A stretch of 64,000 nt of DNA from Synechococcus sp. CCY 0621 (GTDB lineage: Bacteria; Cyanobacteriota; Cyanobacteriia; PCC-6307; Cyanobiaceae), in NCBI RefSeq assembly GCF_019038465.1, contig NZ_JAFKRH010000031.1, positions 310,001-374,000 of the forward strand, written 5' to 3'. The notes below the pieces were generated by a model. The model worked only from the letters and a program-made list of their open reading frames with translations, made no database searches and was not told the DNA's origin. The position numbers were made by a program, and so were the translations under genes. Positions 53,901-61,971 of this stretch are shown in pieces. Positions within the stretch are counted from its first letter, which is position 1; each line of letters opens with the position of its first letter.

Positions 53901-54016
53901 GGTGACTGGCCTTGGTGATCGACGGCCGCCGACGGCTGTCCATCGGCCAGCAGGAGCATGGCGAGGGCGGTTCCCCAACGGAACAGGGCCACCAAGGAAC
54001 GAGCGGACCGCGTCAT
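50978..54016 (-). CDS. Exported TPR-CHAT (caspase-like) protease
   Basis: Protein of 1012 residues. The start (ATG 54016) has a basic segment and a hydrophobic stretch (LVALFRWGTALAMLLLADG) ending SAA, a probable signal peptide. Ten full repeats of 42 residues of the TPR type follow, each with a core like AKAEPLYLRALAIxEK-xLGPDH; they occupy roughly residues 70-500. A coiled linker leads to the C-terminal CHAT domain with the catalytic dyad: His about 860 in VLHIASHGFFTT and Cys about 914 in LVVLSACDTASG. CHAT proteases are caspase relatives; the TPRs usually bind a partner that triggers them. The signal peptide suggests action outside the cytoplasm. The frame stays open upstream to 54172, but only across the divergent SDR gene. 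Confidence 0.9.
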   Translation of the reverse strand: MTRSARSLVALFRWGTALAMLLLADGQPSAAVDHQGQSPRPRQQDWIAQPLGERYTQIPEQVWDWIDQANTLEAKGLYGQAAALWEKILAWREKVQGPDHLDMAASLDILSRLHSNQGAYAKAQPLLIRSLAIRNKVLGPDHPLTALSLHNLAQLYSNQGAYAKAEPLYLRALVIAEKVLGPNHDGIGLGLNSLGALYERQGAYAKAEPLYLRALAISEKALGPDHRQTAVSLNYLAKLYIAQGAYPKAEPLFRRSLAISEKEMGANHPDTAASLNNLAFLYEIQGAFSRAEPLYLRALAINEMTVGPEHHSTATSLSNLAALYRSQGAYAKAEPLLRRALAIKEKALGSDHADTATSLNNLAMIYDDPGTYAKAEPLLRRALAIHEKALGPDHPTTATNLSNLAVLYDNQGFSNKAEPLHLRALAIREKVLGPDHPDTAGSLNNLADLYRLQGADAKAEPLFLRSLAIYENVLGRDHPTTATSLSNLAKLHLSQGADAKAEPLLRRGIGSQSLFLQREAPLLPQARRLQQIKALGSVWEIPFSLVARAPAGAPLALFTRLNRHGLLQDIERRQAQLGRGSPGQQKLVSQITAMTGRLADVNLSEPQRQSLQQERDRLEQELYRQLPALTPRLVDTAQVAAALPPDGVLIEFQRFRPYDARQPEARSWGEARYLAMLLFPDGATRAVDLGPAAATDPLIQQALAESLARNRPAGPFWARVSQKVLGPLLPQLVGRRRWFVSPDGELSRIPFTALPAPADSLSGVEADSSATLGQRVQLRILTSGRDLLSLPSPGPGGQRSLVLADPDFGGPGKWQPLPATASEGSWIAERLGAALYQGSAATTGVLQQARGPRVLHIASHGFFTTGSGDPLLNSGIVLAGANRNRTADDDGYLTAKEAAQLQLDGTELVVLSACDTASGSLQTGEGVYGLQRALTVAGARSTLLSLWKVDDDATAAFMQRYVALLKKGIGRMDALATVQQEFRSNPPEPDWADHKFWAAWQLTGDGGAVPGL
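52530..53790 (-). repeat. Tandem 126-base repeats coding for ten TPR units
   Basis: Ten in-frame copies of a 126-base unit in the TPR-CHAT gene, diverged in sequence but with strongly conserved blocks such as the codons for AKAEPL and LGPDHP. Recent duplication is likely between some neighbours. Such units can expand or contract by recombination, so repeat number may vary among strains. Confidence 0.85.
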
Positions 54017-54095
54017 GGGCGTACGGGGGGTTCCCAGCTTCCGGTACGGGATCCAGCATGGTCTGGACATCGACAAACCCTGCTGGAACGGGTCC

Positions 54096-54812
54096 ATGAA
54101 ACTGATGGTGGTCGGGGCCAGCCGCGGGCTTGGCCGTGCCTTTGTCGAGGGTCTGGGCAGTGCCGGCGACACGGTGATCGGCGTCTCGCGGCGACGGCCC
54201 GATGGCCTGAGGCTGCCGGCGGACGTCGAGCTCGCCTGGATCGAGGCGGATCTGGCGGAGCCGTTGCCGGCGGTGCGGTGGATCGAGCAGCAGGCCCCCG
54301 CCCAGCTGGATGTGCTGATCTACAACCTCGGCGTCTGGGAAGCGAACGCCTTCAGCGAGGCCTACAGCTTCCTGGAAGATCCCGACGACAGCATCGCCAC
54401 CATGGTGGCCATCAACATCACCGGTGCCCTGATGCTGCTCCGGCGGCTGATTCCGCGGCTGCTCGACTCCCCCAGGCCCCAGCTGATCCTCACGGGCTCC
54501 ACCTCCGGCCTGCGCCAGAGCGGGCAGCCGGAGGTGACCTTCGGCGCCTCAAAGTTCGCCTTCACCGGCATCGCCGATGCCCTGCGGGAGAGCTTCCGGG
54601 ACCAGCGGCTGGCGGTGACCTGTCTGCAGCTGGGCTACCTGAACACCGACGACGGCCTGGAGGTGCCGTCCGAGGCGGCCGCCGGGCGCGGTGAGGGCCG
54701 GCAGATTCCGCTCCACGACGTGATCCGGATCGTCTCGGCCCTGCTGCAGCTGTCCCCGGCCTCCTTTGTTCGCGAGCTGGTGCTGCCCGCCATCGGCGAC
54801 GAGCGGTTCTGA
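54096..54812 (+). CDS. Short-chain dehydrogenase/reductase with altered active site
   Basis: Protein of 238 residues with a Rossmann fold. The nucleotide motif is MVVGASRGLGRAF and the later NLGVWEANAF. The catalytic Ser is kept in LTGSTSGL. In the usual Y-x-x-x-K motif the Tyr is replaced by Phe149, with Lys153 kept (VTFGASKFAF). The enzyme may lack normal redox activity or use another acid. The ATG at 54096 was chosen because it begins the Rossmann strand; the frame upstream belongs to the divergent TPR-CHAT control region. It heads a plus-strand run with the phosphatase. Confidence 0.85.
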   Translation: MKLMVVGASRGLGRAFVEGLGSAGDTVIGVSRRRPDGLRLPADVELAWIEADLAEPLPAVRWIEQQAPAQLDVLIYNLGVWEANAFSEAYSFLEDPDDSIATMVAINITGALMLLRRLIPRLLDSPRPQLILTGSTSGLRQSGQPEVTFGASKFAFTGIADALRESFRDQRLAVTCLQLGYLNTDDGLEVPSEAAAGRGEGRQIPLHDVIRIVSALLQLSPASFVRELVLPAIGDERF

Positions 54813-54862
54813 CGTCCGGAGCGCCCTTACGGTGCGGCCACCCCAGCGACGGCACCGGAGCC

Positions 54863-55624
54863 ATGAACACCCTGCGCCCGGGACATTGGCTGTCCAGCCT
54901 CCTGCTGCTGCAGACCGCCCTGCTGCCGGGTTCGCTGGCGCTGGGGGGGCCGGCGTCCGCCCAGCCGGCGGACCCGGCGGCGGGCCTGGTGCTCCAGCCG
55001 GCCGCCTACCGCGCCGTGATCGGCCAGCCACCAGCCCCCGGCAGCCGCCTGGCACTCGATGATCTGGCGATCCTGCGCTGGAACCAGCGCACCCGCACGC
55101 CGGCGGGAATCGTGCACAGCTGGCGCTTCCTGAACCGCCATCTCAGCGTCTTCGATGCCGCCGTGGGCGCCGACCTGGCGCGGACCGCCCCCCTCCTCTA
55201 CGCGGGCCTGCCGGCCTTTCTGGAGCGGGCCGATGGGCTGAAGGATCAGATCAAGGATGGGGTGGCCCGTCCCCGCCCCTTCCTGAGCCACCCGGATCTG
55301 AAGCCCTGCCTGCCCCTGGAGGGCTCCTGGTCATTCCCCAGCGGCCACGCCACCTGGTTTGGCACCGCATCCCTGCTGCTGGCCGACCTGCTGCCGGAGC
55401 GCCGGGAGCGGCTGCTGCCGGTGGGTCTTCAGGGGGGATACGTGCGCGCCTACTGCGCCCTGCACTACCCCAGTGATGTCCTGGCCAGCCAGCGCCTCGC
55501 CCAGGCGGTCAGTCAGGAGGTGATCGCCTCCCCCCAGTGGCGGCGCTTCAAGCAGCAGGTGGCCGGTGAGCGCCTCCTGCTGCTCACGGTCCCACCGGCC
55601 GGCCTGCCCCTGCTGGCGGATTGA
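54863..55624 (+). CDS. PAP2-type class A acid phosphatase
   Basis: Exported phosphatase of 253 residues. A signal peptide ([18 protein letters not shown]...ASAQ) precedes the domain. The three PAP2 motifs are in order: K-x6-RP in [18 protein letters not shown] in [12 protein letters not shown], and R-x5-H-x3-D in [16 protein letters not shown]. These match non-specific acid phosphatases of class A, which release phosphate from organic esters outside the cytoplasm. It lies 50 bases after the SDR gene and its stop overlaps the next gene's start as TTGA. Phosphate-starvation control would be expected but no PHO box was confirmed. Confidence 0.9.
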   Translation: MNTLRPGHWLSSLLLLQTALLPGSLALGGPASAQPADPAAGLVLQPAAYRAVIGQPPAPGSRLALDDLAILRWNQRTRTPAGIVHSWRFLNRHLSVFDAAVGADLARTAPLLYAGLPAFLERADGLKDQIKDGVARPRPFLSHPDLKPCLPLEGSWSFPSGHATWFGTASLLLADLLPERRERLLPVGLQGGYVRAYCALHYPSDVLASQRLAQAVSQEVIASPQWRRFKQQVAGERLLLLTVPPAGLPLLAD

Positions 55625-56847
55625 TCGCGTTCCACGCCACGGTTCGCGGCGCCCGGCGCAACGGACTGGGCCTGCTGCTCACCCCGCTGGTGCTGCTCCG
55701 CCGCGTCGTGCAGGGGTTGGCCCTGGCCCTCGAGCGCATGATCTGGCGGGAGCTGATCGAGGACGAGGCCCCCGCCAACCCGCTCGTCAGCCTGCTGGCC
55801 TTCCTGCTGTTCTCCGGCCTCTGCCTGCTGGCCAGCCTCCAGGGGGCCGTGGCCTATGTGATCGCCCTGCTGCTGTTCCTGCTGCCGATGGAGTGGCTGA
55901 TGGCCAGCTTCGGCTACGCCGCGCCGGTGCAGCGACGGGTGCTGCTGCAGAGCTGGGGCCAGCGGATCCGCCTGTTCGCGGACACGGCCGGGGGAAGCGA
56001 GCGGCTGGAGTTGGACCGGGCCGCCATCACGGCCGTACGGATCCGCCGGGCCAACCTGGAGCTGCCGCCGCTGGGGGAGCGGCCCCTCGGCTGGGATCTG
56101 TGTCTGGCCATGGCCGATCCCGCCGCGGAGCACCTGCTGGCCCGCGCCACAAGCTTGTCCGGCGCCTGGCAGCAGGCCCACGCCCTGGCCGCCGACCTGG
56201 GGGTTCCCCTGCACCTGGCCGGCGCCCTCAACGCCCGGCAGCTCGCCGCAGCCCGGCCGGGCGGGCCGCAGCCGGACGATGTCTGGAGGCTGGAAACGGG
56301 GTCTTCCGCCACACGCCTGGTCCGCAGCCGCCGCGGCGTGGGCGCGGCGCAGTGGTGGCGCTCCTTTGCCCAGCAGGGCAGCTACCTGCTGTTCGTCGCC
56401 GTGCTCAACACCGTGATGGTGAAGTACGGCGGCTTTCTGGTCTGGATGTTCGGGCCGCGCCTGGGCCTGAGCGAATCCACCACCCTGGTGCTGGATCTCT
56501 CCCTGCCGGGCCTGCTGTCACTGGCCCTGCCGGAGTGGACCGTGATCCAGACCCTGCTGGTGGTCGCCGCCCTTGGCGCGGCAGGCATCGGCAGCTACCG
56601 GCAGTGGAGCCCGCAGGAGCTCTGCCTGACGGACGACCAGCTCAGCCTCCGCCGCCCTGGCCAGCCCAGCCGCAGCCTGCCGCTGCGGCTGATCACCGGG
56701 GCGCTGCTGCTGCCGGGTCCGCCCCCCCGGGTGATCCTCTGGAGCGAGCGCCGGCCCCCGATCGTGGTGGACGGCCTCTCCGGCGAGCGGGAGGCCGCCG
56801 AGCTGCTGGAGAAGCTGGAGTCCGTCCTGGGTCCGCCGCAGGGATGA
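55621..56847 (+). CDS. Multi-segment membrane protein, unknown
   Basis: Protein of 408 residues starting at a TTG that overlaps the phosphatase stop (TTGA). Hydrophobic pairs are seen near residues 18-33, 56-90 and 255-330, with soluble domains between and after them. The soluble part after the first membrane pair is beta-rich with many charged residues; the last 80 residues have [20 protein letters not shown], suggesting a PH-like fold. No family was recognised. Its stop overlaps the start of the beta-lactamase. Both overlaps suggest a coupled phosphatase-membrane protein-lactamase set. Confidence 0.75.
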   Translation: MIAFHATVRGARRNGLGLLLTPLVLLRRVVQGLALALERMIWRELIEDEAPANPLVSLLAFLLFSGLCLLASLQGAVAYVIALLLFLLPMEWLMASFGYAAPVQRRVLLQSWGQRIRLFADTAGGSERLELDRAAITAVRIRRANLELPPLGERPLGWDLCLAMADPAAEHLLARATSLSGAWQQAHALAADLGVPLHLAGALNARQLAAARPGGPQPDDVWRLETGSSATRLVRSRRGVGAAQWWRSFAQQGSYLLFVAVLNTVMVKYGGFLVWMFGPRLGLSESTTLVLDLSLPGLLSLALPEWTVIQTLLVVAALGAAGIGSYRQWSPQELCLTDDQLSLRRPGQPSRSLPLRLITGALLLPGPPPRVILWSERRPPIVVDGLSGEREAAELLEKLESVLGPPQG

Positions 56848-57719
56848 TGAACCCGATGGAACCCCTCAACACCCTGGCCCTGGCCGCAGCCCTGGTAGCG
56901 GCGGCGCCCGCCACGGCGGAAACCGGCCTGGCGGCCCTGGAAGCCCGCTCGGGCGGCCGGCTGGGGGTGTTCGCCATCGACACCGCCAGCGGCACCCGCA
57001 TCGGGCATCGGGCCGACGAACGCTTTCCCGTCTGCAGCACCTTCAAGGCGATCCTGGCGGCGGCCGTACTCCACAGGAGCCAGCGGGAGCCCGGCTTCCT
57101 GGAGCAGCGGATCCGCTTCGGCCGCCAGGATCTGGTGACCTACTCGCCGATCGCCGAGCAGCACCTCGAGGACGGCCTGACAGTGGCGGAGATGGCCGCC
57201 GCCACCGTCCAATACAGCGACAACACCGCCGCCAACCAGCTGATGGCACGCCTGGGCGGCCCCGCGGGCCTGACCGCCTTCGCCCGCTCCATCGGCAACC
57301 GGACCTTCCGGCTCGATCGCTGGGAAACCGACCTCAACTCCGCCATCCCCGGCGATCCCCGCGACACCGACACCCCCGCCGGCATGGGCAGCAGCCTCCA
57401 GGCCCTGGTGCTCGGCACCGCCCTGGGCTCGCCCCAGCGCCGTCGACTGCAGGACTGGCTGATCGGCAACACCACCGGCGACCGGAGGGTGCGGGCCGGG
57501 GTGCCGACGGGCTGGCGTGTGGGCGACAAGACGGGCAGTTGCGGCGTGTACGGCACCGCCAACGACGTGGCCGTGGTCTGGCCGCCGGACCGTGCGCCGA
57601 TCGTGCTGGCGATCTTCCATACCCAGGCCGATCCGGCCGCCCAGGCGCAGGAGGGGGTGATCGCCGCAGCCGCCACGATCGTGGTTGAGGCGTTCACGCA
57701 TTCGCAGACCCCGCACTGA
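56844..57719 (+). CDS. Class A beta-lactamase with carbapenemase-type signature residues
   Basis: Serine beta-lactamase of 291 residues with a signal peptide ending APATA. In the chain, Cys64-Ser65-x-x-Lys68 (CSTFK), Ser125-Asp126-Asn127 (YSDN), Glu161-x-x-Leu-Asn165 (WETDLN) and Lys229-Thr-Gly-Ser-Cys233 (KTGSC) are complete. Adding 5 gives standard Ambler numbers: Ser70, Lys73, Ser130, Glu166, Asn170 and Lys234. Cys69 and Cys238 form the disulfide typical of class A carbapenemases (KPC, SME, NMC-A); Arg220 and Ser237 also match that group. Whether it hydrolyses carbapenems is an inference. It is a chromosomal gene overlapping its upstream neighbour (ATGATGA), with no mobile element near. 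Confidence 0.92.
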   Translation: MMNPMEPLNTLALAAALVAAAPATAETGLAALEARSGGRLGVFAIDTASGTRIGHRADERFPVCSTFKAILAAAVLHRSQREPGFLEQRIRFGRQDLVTYSPIAEQHLEDGLTVAEMAAATVQYSDNTAANQLMARLGGPAGLTAFARSIGNRTFRLDRWETDLNSAIPGDPRDTDTPAGMGSSLQALVLGTALGSPQRRRLQDWLIGNTTGDRRVRAGVPTGWRVGDKTGSCGVYGTANDVAVVWPPDRAPIVLAIFHTQADPAAQAQEGVIAAAATIVVEAFTHSQTPH

Positions 57720-58180
57720 AACCCAGGCATGGGTCAGGCTCTGGACGCGAAATGTTTGTTGCTGCAATGGACCTCAGCGATGTCGGCATGCGGAACCAAG
57801 CCAGAACAGGGGCATTGATCAGATCTTCTGACCAGTCGTCGCAAGATCCTTCGAATCCATTTGAGAGCTTGTGATCTGAGCCATCGAACCTATTGGATCT
57901 TCGAAAAGATGACCCAACACACTGCTAGTAATCCGCTCCATCGTGATAGGATTAATTGACTGGAACAATCCAGCTTGCACGATGGTCGTCCTCAGGACTT
58001 CCAGGCTCAGGAAACAGCTCTTCCTTGCCTTGATCACGTGCTCTGCCCCTTCCTTTACGAATTCGTCTTTCGTTTCGCTTGAGCATTTCGCCTGTCGTCG
58101 TGAGCAGGCCAACGGCCCTTAAGGCCATTGCGAAAGGGGTGTCGGTCGTTCCGGTTGTCATATCGCAAGAGAATCCATCC
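57720..58180. other. AT-rich stretch between the lactamase and coiled-coil gene
   Basis: About 460 bases that are visibly less GC-rich than the flanks. A minus-strand frame at 57819-58112 is open for 97 codons (MACSRRQAKCSSETKDEFVK) but has no recognisable product and no good ribosome binding site. I see no RNA gene. It may hold a promoter for the coiled-coil gene or the remains of a lost gene. Confidence 0.5.
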
Positions 58181-58525
58181 ATGACCACCCAACAACCCAC
58201 CATCAACCACTCTTCCCAGGAGATGGCCAACGTCGACGAACGCCTGCGCCAGGCCATTCTCGACAAGCGGCAGTCCCAGATGAAGGAACTGTCGGACAAG
58301 ATCGATCAGCTGCAACACCAGGCCAAACAGCTGACAGAAAGCATTCGCGACGAATCCGAGAGCAAGCTCGAGGAGCTCAGGGCCGCCCGCGATGCGGCCA
58401 GCTCACAGTTGCAGGAGCTGCAACACAGCACCCAGGACGCATGGTCCAACGTGCTTGAGCAGACCGACGAGGCGTTGCAGTCCGTGTCCGATCGCTTCCA
58501 CGCCTACGTCAAGAGCCAGAGCTGA
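58181..58525 (+). CDS. Coiled-coil protein, 114 residues
   Basis: Hydrophilic protein with a long heptad-repeat region: VDERLRQAILDKRQSQMKEL, IDQLQHQAKQLTESI and ASSQLQELQHSTQDAW. There is no signal peptide or membrane segment. It is likely a dimeric or multimeric coiled coil of unknown role, with some resemblance in style to phasin-like or stress-related proteins. The ATG at 58181 was preferred over frames open upstream since it follows CATCC and begins a typical Thr/Gln-rich tail. It is 74 bases before the PfkB-like gene. Confidence 0.75.
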   Translation: MTTQQPTINHSSQEMANVDERLRQAILDKRQSQMKELSDKIDQLQHQAKQLTESIRDESESKLEELRAARDAASSQLQELQHSTQDAWSNVLEQTDEALQSVSDRFHAYVKSQS

Positions 58526-58599
58526 TTGCGGATGTCGCTCGTTCTCTCCAACTTGCCATCCGATCTCCGAATTTCGCCCACCCACTCCACGTCTTGCCT

Positions 58600-59673
58600 A
58601 TGTCCAACATCACAACCACCAAACCCATCACCATCCATCCCCTGAGCCTGGAATCCCACGACCAACCCCGTGTGCTCTGCTTCGGCGAAGCCCTGATCCA
58701 TCGCATCAACAGGCCCGATACCGAGAACAAAGCGAACACACTGGATCGTCCGGGAGGCTCCGCGGCCAGCGTGGCCTGCGGGGTCACCCGCCTGGGTACC
58801 CCGGCCAGCTTCCTGGGCCGGATCGGCGACGATCCGCTCGGCCGGCAACTGCTGGAGCTGTTCGAACGACGACAGGTGAGCACGCCGGCGCTGCAGACGG
58901 ATCCGAAACGTCCAACACGGGTAGCCCGGCTGCAATGGAAGCCAGGTGGGGAGCTTTGCCTCGACGACTTCCTGGGCGACAGGGGCCAGGGCTTCGCCGA
59001 CAGCGCTGTGGTTCCCGCCACACTGGCTGAATCGGTGAAGCCCCTGCTCCGGGAAGCCCGCTGGCTGCTCATCAGCACCAATGCCCTCGTCAGCGGCCCG
59101 AGCGCCATGGCACTGGATCTGCTGCTCAAGCGGGCCACGGCCCAGGGACTTGGCATCGCCCTGGACATCGATTGGTGCCCCGGTTTCTGGGGCCTTGCTC
59201 CGGATGCGGCCCCATCGGCCGAAGTGCTGCGCCGTTTCCGGCCCCTCGGCGAGAAGGCCACCCTGATCCTGGCGTCCGCCGGGGAGGCCAAGGCCTTCTT
59301 CAGCAGCGCCGATCCCGCAACCATTCATGGCGCGCTGGCCAAGCGCCCGGCCGTTCTGGTGACGGGGTGCAAGGGAACCGTGCGCTGGTGCCTGGGCGGT
59401 CGCCAAGGCACCCTGTCGCCCGCCGAGGAGCATGTTCCCAGCCATCCTCTGGGCGTCCGTCAAGCCTTCACGGCAGCCCTGCTGGATGGCCTCTGCCGCC
59501 GGCCTGAGCTGCTCGAAGCTCCGGCACCGGGCGGTGCTGGCGTCGCCGGACCTGGTCCGATCGAAGACCTGCTTCGCTTTGCCTCGGCCTGCGCCACCCT
59601 CGTGGGCCGCACCGAAGGGGCTATCGAGCCCCAGCCCAGGCGAGAGGCCGTGAAGGCGTTCCTCAAGGCCTGA
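58600..59673 (+). CDS. PfkB-fold sugar-kinase relative lacking the catalytic Asp
   Basis: Protein of 357 residues. The N-terminal GGSAASVACGVTRLGTPASF and GRIGDDPLGRQLLELF match the PfkB/ribokinase family, and the FTAALLDGL region is present near the end. The family motif D-T-x-G-A-G-D, which supplies the catalytic base, should precede this. Here (about residues 280-290) it reads HPLGVRQAF with no acidic residue. It may be inactive, or use another site. The ATG at 58600 was chosen over an in-frame TTG six bases before. It ends with a strong terminator. Confidence 0.8.
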   Translation: MSNITTTKPITIHPLSLESHDQPRVLCFGEALIHRINRPDTENKANTLDRPGGSAASVACGVTRLGTPASFLGRIGDDPLGRQLLELFERRQVSTPALQTDPKRPTRVARLQWKPGGELCLDDFLGDRGQGFADSAVVPATLAESVKPLLREARWLLISTNALVSGPSAMALDLLLKRATAQGLGIALDIDWCPGFWGLAPDAAPSAEVLRRFRPLGEKATLILASAGEAKAFFSSADPATIHGALAKRPAVLVTGCKGTVRWCLGGRQGTLSPAEEHVPSHPLGVRQAFTAALLDGLCRRPELLEAPAPGGAGVAGPGPIEDLLRFASACATLVGRTEGAIEPQPRREAVKAFLKA

Positions 59674-59717
59674 TCTCCAACCTCCCTCAAGGCGCTTCGC
59701 AACGCGCTTTGTCCCCG

Positions 59718-59745
59718 GCCCCCTGGCTACGCCGGGGGCTTTGTT
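59718..59745 (+). terminator. Intrinsic terminator after the PfkB-like gene
   Basis: GCCCCC-T-GGC pairs with GCCGGGGGC around TAC, with one bulged T, followed by TTTGTT. It lies 45 bases after the stop and also faces the end of proB, but the T-run favours the plus strand. Confidence 0.8.
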
Positions 59746-59755
59746 GCGGGAAGCC

Positions 59756-60895
59756 TCAGGCCGGCAGGCAGGTGAGCACCAGCTGATCACGGTGCACCAC
59801 CGCATCGCCCACCGGCCCCAGCTGGCGGCGCACCTCCTCGCTGCTGAGGCCCATGATGCGGCGCAGCTCCTCGCTGCTGAGGGTGCTCAGGCCCCGCCCC
59901 AGTTCGCGACCATCGCTGGCCAGCACCCGCACCGCATCGCGCCGGGAGAAGTGACCCTCCACCGCCCGGATGCCCACCGCCAGCAGGGAGGCCCCCTGCT
60001 GCAGCAGGGCCCGCTCGGCGCCCGCATCCACCCGCACGCTGCCCTTCACCAGCAGGGCATGGGCGAGCCAGCTCTTGCGATCGGCCAGGGGCGTGGTGCT
60101 CGGCTGGAACACCGTGCCCACCTTCTCGCCGGCGAACAGGGCGTCGAGCACCGCCGGATCGCGGCCATCGGCCAGCCGCACCCGGATGCCGCTGGAGGTG
60201 GCAATGCGGGCCGCCGCCAGCTTGGTGGTCATGCCGCCGGTGCCCCACTGGCCGCCCCCTTCGGCCACGTGGCTGAGGCGCTCCAGTTCGGCCAGGTCCC
60301 GCACCTCTTCGATCGGGCTGGCGTCGGCATCGGTGCGGGGGTTGCCGGAATAGAGCCGATCCACATCCGTGAGCAGCACCAGTTCATCGGCGCCGATCGC
60401 CACCGCCACCAGGGCCGAGAGGGTGTCGTTGTCGCCGAAACGCAGTTCATCGGTGGCCAGGGTGTCGTTCTCGTTCACCACCGGCAGCACGCCCCACTCC
60501 AGCAGCTGCTCCAGGGTGCGGCAGGCGTTCTGATAGCGGCGCCGGGAGGCCAGATCGCTGCGGGTGAGCAGCACCTGGGCCACTGCCAGCCCCCGCACGG
60601 CGAAGGCGTCCTGGTAGAGGGCCATCAGCCGGCCCTGGCCCACGGCGGCGGCGGCCTGAAGGGCCACCACTTCGGTGGGGCGCTTGCTGAAGCGCAGGGC
60701 CTCGCAGCCCAGCCCCACCGCCCCACTGGTCACCAGCGCCAGGCGATCCCCCTGGCGCTGCTGCCGGCTGAAGCTGGCCGCCAGGTCGGCGATCACCGCC
60801 GCCGTGGGCCGCTCGGGGCTGCCCCTCAGCAGGCTGGTACCCACCTTGATCACGCGCCGCAATCCGCCGGCGGCGGGTGTGCCGGAGGTCGCCAT
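59756..60895 (-). CDS. proB: Glutamate 5-kinase
   Basis: First enzyme of proline synthesis from glutamate, 379 residues. The kinase domain has VIKVGTSLLRG, LVTSGAVGLGCEALR, PVVNENDTLATDELRFGDND, and VDRLYSGNPRTD. The C-terminal PUA domain is about residues 285-379. The ATG at 60895 shares a base with the stop of the YqeG-type gene (TGATG), so the start is well supported. Feedback by proline is the family norm. It is the last gene in the GNAT-ruvX-DUF3727-YqeG-proB run on the minus strand. Confidence 0.95.
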   Translation of the reverse strand: MATSGTPAAGGLRRVIKVGTSLLRGSPERPTAAVIADLAASFSRQQRQGDRLALVTSGAVGLGCEALRFSKRPTEVVALQAAAAVGQGRLMALYQDAFAVRGLAVAQVLLTRSDLASRRRYQNACRTLEQLLEWGVLPVVNENDTLATDELRFGDNDTLSALVAVAIGADELVLLTDVDRLYSGNPRTDADASPIEEVRDLAELERLSHVAEGGGQWGTGGMTTKLAAARIATSSGIRVRLADGRDPAVLDALFAGEKVGTVFQPSTTPLADRKSWLAHALLVKGSVRVDAGAERALLQQGASLLAVGIRAVEGHFSRRDAVRVLASDGRELGRGLSTLSSEELRRIMGLSSEEVRRQLGPVGDAVVHRDQLVLTCLPA

Positions 60896-61404
60896 CAGCC
60901 CGGAACCGAGCCCACCCAGCGGGCCATGCGCAGCTCCAGGTTCTGCAGCCGATCCTGGCGGCAAGGCTCGCCGTCAGGATCGATCGGCTTGACCAGCACG
61001 GTGAACAGGCCCATGCGGTTGCCCACCAGCACATCGGTGAACAGCCGATCCCCCACCAGGGCCACCTGGGCGGGGGGCAGATCGAGATCCAGCAGCACCT
61101 TGCGCAGGGCGGCCCGGCGCGGCTTGCCCGCCGAGGTGGTGTAGGGAAGTCCCATGGTGTCGGCCACCGCCCCGATGCGGCGGCGGGAGGGATTGTTGCT
61201 GAGCAGATGCAGGGGCATCCGCTCGCGGGCGTGGCGCAGCCACAGCTCAGCCTGGACAGGCATGGTGGCCTGGCGGCGGGGCAGCAGGGTGCGGTCCACG
61301 TCGAGGACGAGGGCGCGAATGCCACGCTCGACCAACTCCTGCAGCGGCAGGTGGGCCAGGGACGTCCCCGGCAGCCAGTCAGGCGTGAGCAGATCGCGCA
61401 GCAT
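60895..61404 (-). CDS. YqeG-family HAD IIIA phosphatase
   Basis: HAD-superfamily protein of 169 residues. Motif 1 is ALVLDVDRTLLPR, motif 2 is LHLLSNNPSRR, Lys lies in GKPRRAAL, and motif 4 is VALVGDRLFTDVLVGNRMG. YqeG proteins include the phosphatidylglycerophosphate phosphatase Pgp1/GEP4 types; in cyanobacteria and plastids a related PGP phosphatase completes phosphatidylglycerol synthesis. That role is possible but not shown here. Stops and starts are tied: its ATG overlaps the DUF3727 stop and its stop overlaps the proB start (both TGATG). Confidence 0.9.
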   Translation of the reverse strand: MLRDLLTPDWLPGTSLAHLPLQELVERGIRALVLDVDRTLLPRRQATMPVQAELWLRHARERMPLHLLSNNPSRRRIGAVADTMGLPYTTSAGKPRRAALRKVLLDLDLPPAQVALVGDRLFTDVLVGNRMGLFTVLVKPIDPDGEPCRQDRLQNLELRMARWVGSVPG

Positions 61405-61952
61405 CAGTCGTCGCTCTCCCGCTCGTCGAGTTCGGCTTCGATGCGGGGCTGGACCCGCTCGAACTCCTCTCCCTCCACCATCACCGCGTCGGCCCCCTCC
61501 ATGCGGGCCACCACGAAGAAAGGATCCAGGGGGATGTACAGGCCGTACTCCTCATCGCCGGCCATGAAGCTCACCAGCAATTCGTAGGTTTCGCTGTCGT
61601 CGTCGCCTTCCTCATCCTCGAGTTCATCGGGATCGGGCTCCTCCAGCTCGCCGCTGACGGTGAGGGTGACAGCCGAACGCACCAGGGTCAGGTCGTGTTC
61701 CTGCAGCACCACATCCGCCACCGAAAGGATCGGCTCGGTGGCATTGAGGGTCTCGACCAGCTCGGGATCGTCGTCGTCGCTGAGGCGAAACAGGCAGACC
61801 GGGGTGTCCACCGGTGTCAGCAGGGCGTAGTCGTGGCCATCGAGGGGGATCAGCTGCTCCAGGAAACACAGCAGCTGGCGGCCGCTGCCGTCCCGCACCT
61901 GCACGGTGGGCACGTCACCGGAGCCCGTCATCGCAGGGGGGTCGGAGGCCAT
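61404..61952 (-). CDS. DUF3727-family protein
   Basis: Protein of 182 residues with an acidic C-terminal half. The segments CFLEQLIPLDGHDYALLTPVD and VCLFRL match the DUF3727 pattern I know from cyanobacteria and plastids. The sequence later has a Glu/Asp-rich linker and YGLYIPLDPFFVVARMEG. No function is known. The ATG at 61952 (MASDPPAM) was chosen because the frame upstream overlaps ruvX. The downstream coupling with the YqeG-type gene is by TGATG. Confidence 0.85.
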   Translation of the reverse strand: MASDPPAMTGSGDVPTVQVRDGSGRQLLCFLEQLIPLDGHDYALLTPVDTPVCLFRLSDDDDPELVETLNATEPILSVADVVLQEHDLTLVRSAVTLTVSGELEEPDPDELEDEEGDDDSETYELLVSFMAGDEEYGLYIPLDPFFVVARMEGADAVMVEGEEFERVQPRIEAELDERESDD

Positions 61953-61971
61953 CAAGGGGAAGCGGGTGTAC

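Noticed and set aside
57819-58112. A 97-codon minus-strand gene
   Set aside because: No ribosome binding site or recognisable product; kept only as a note on the AT-rich region.
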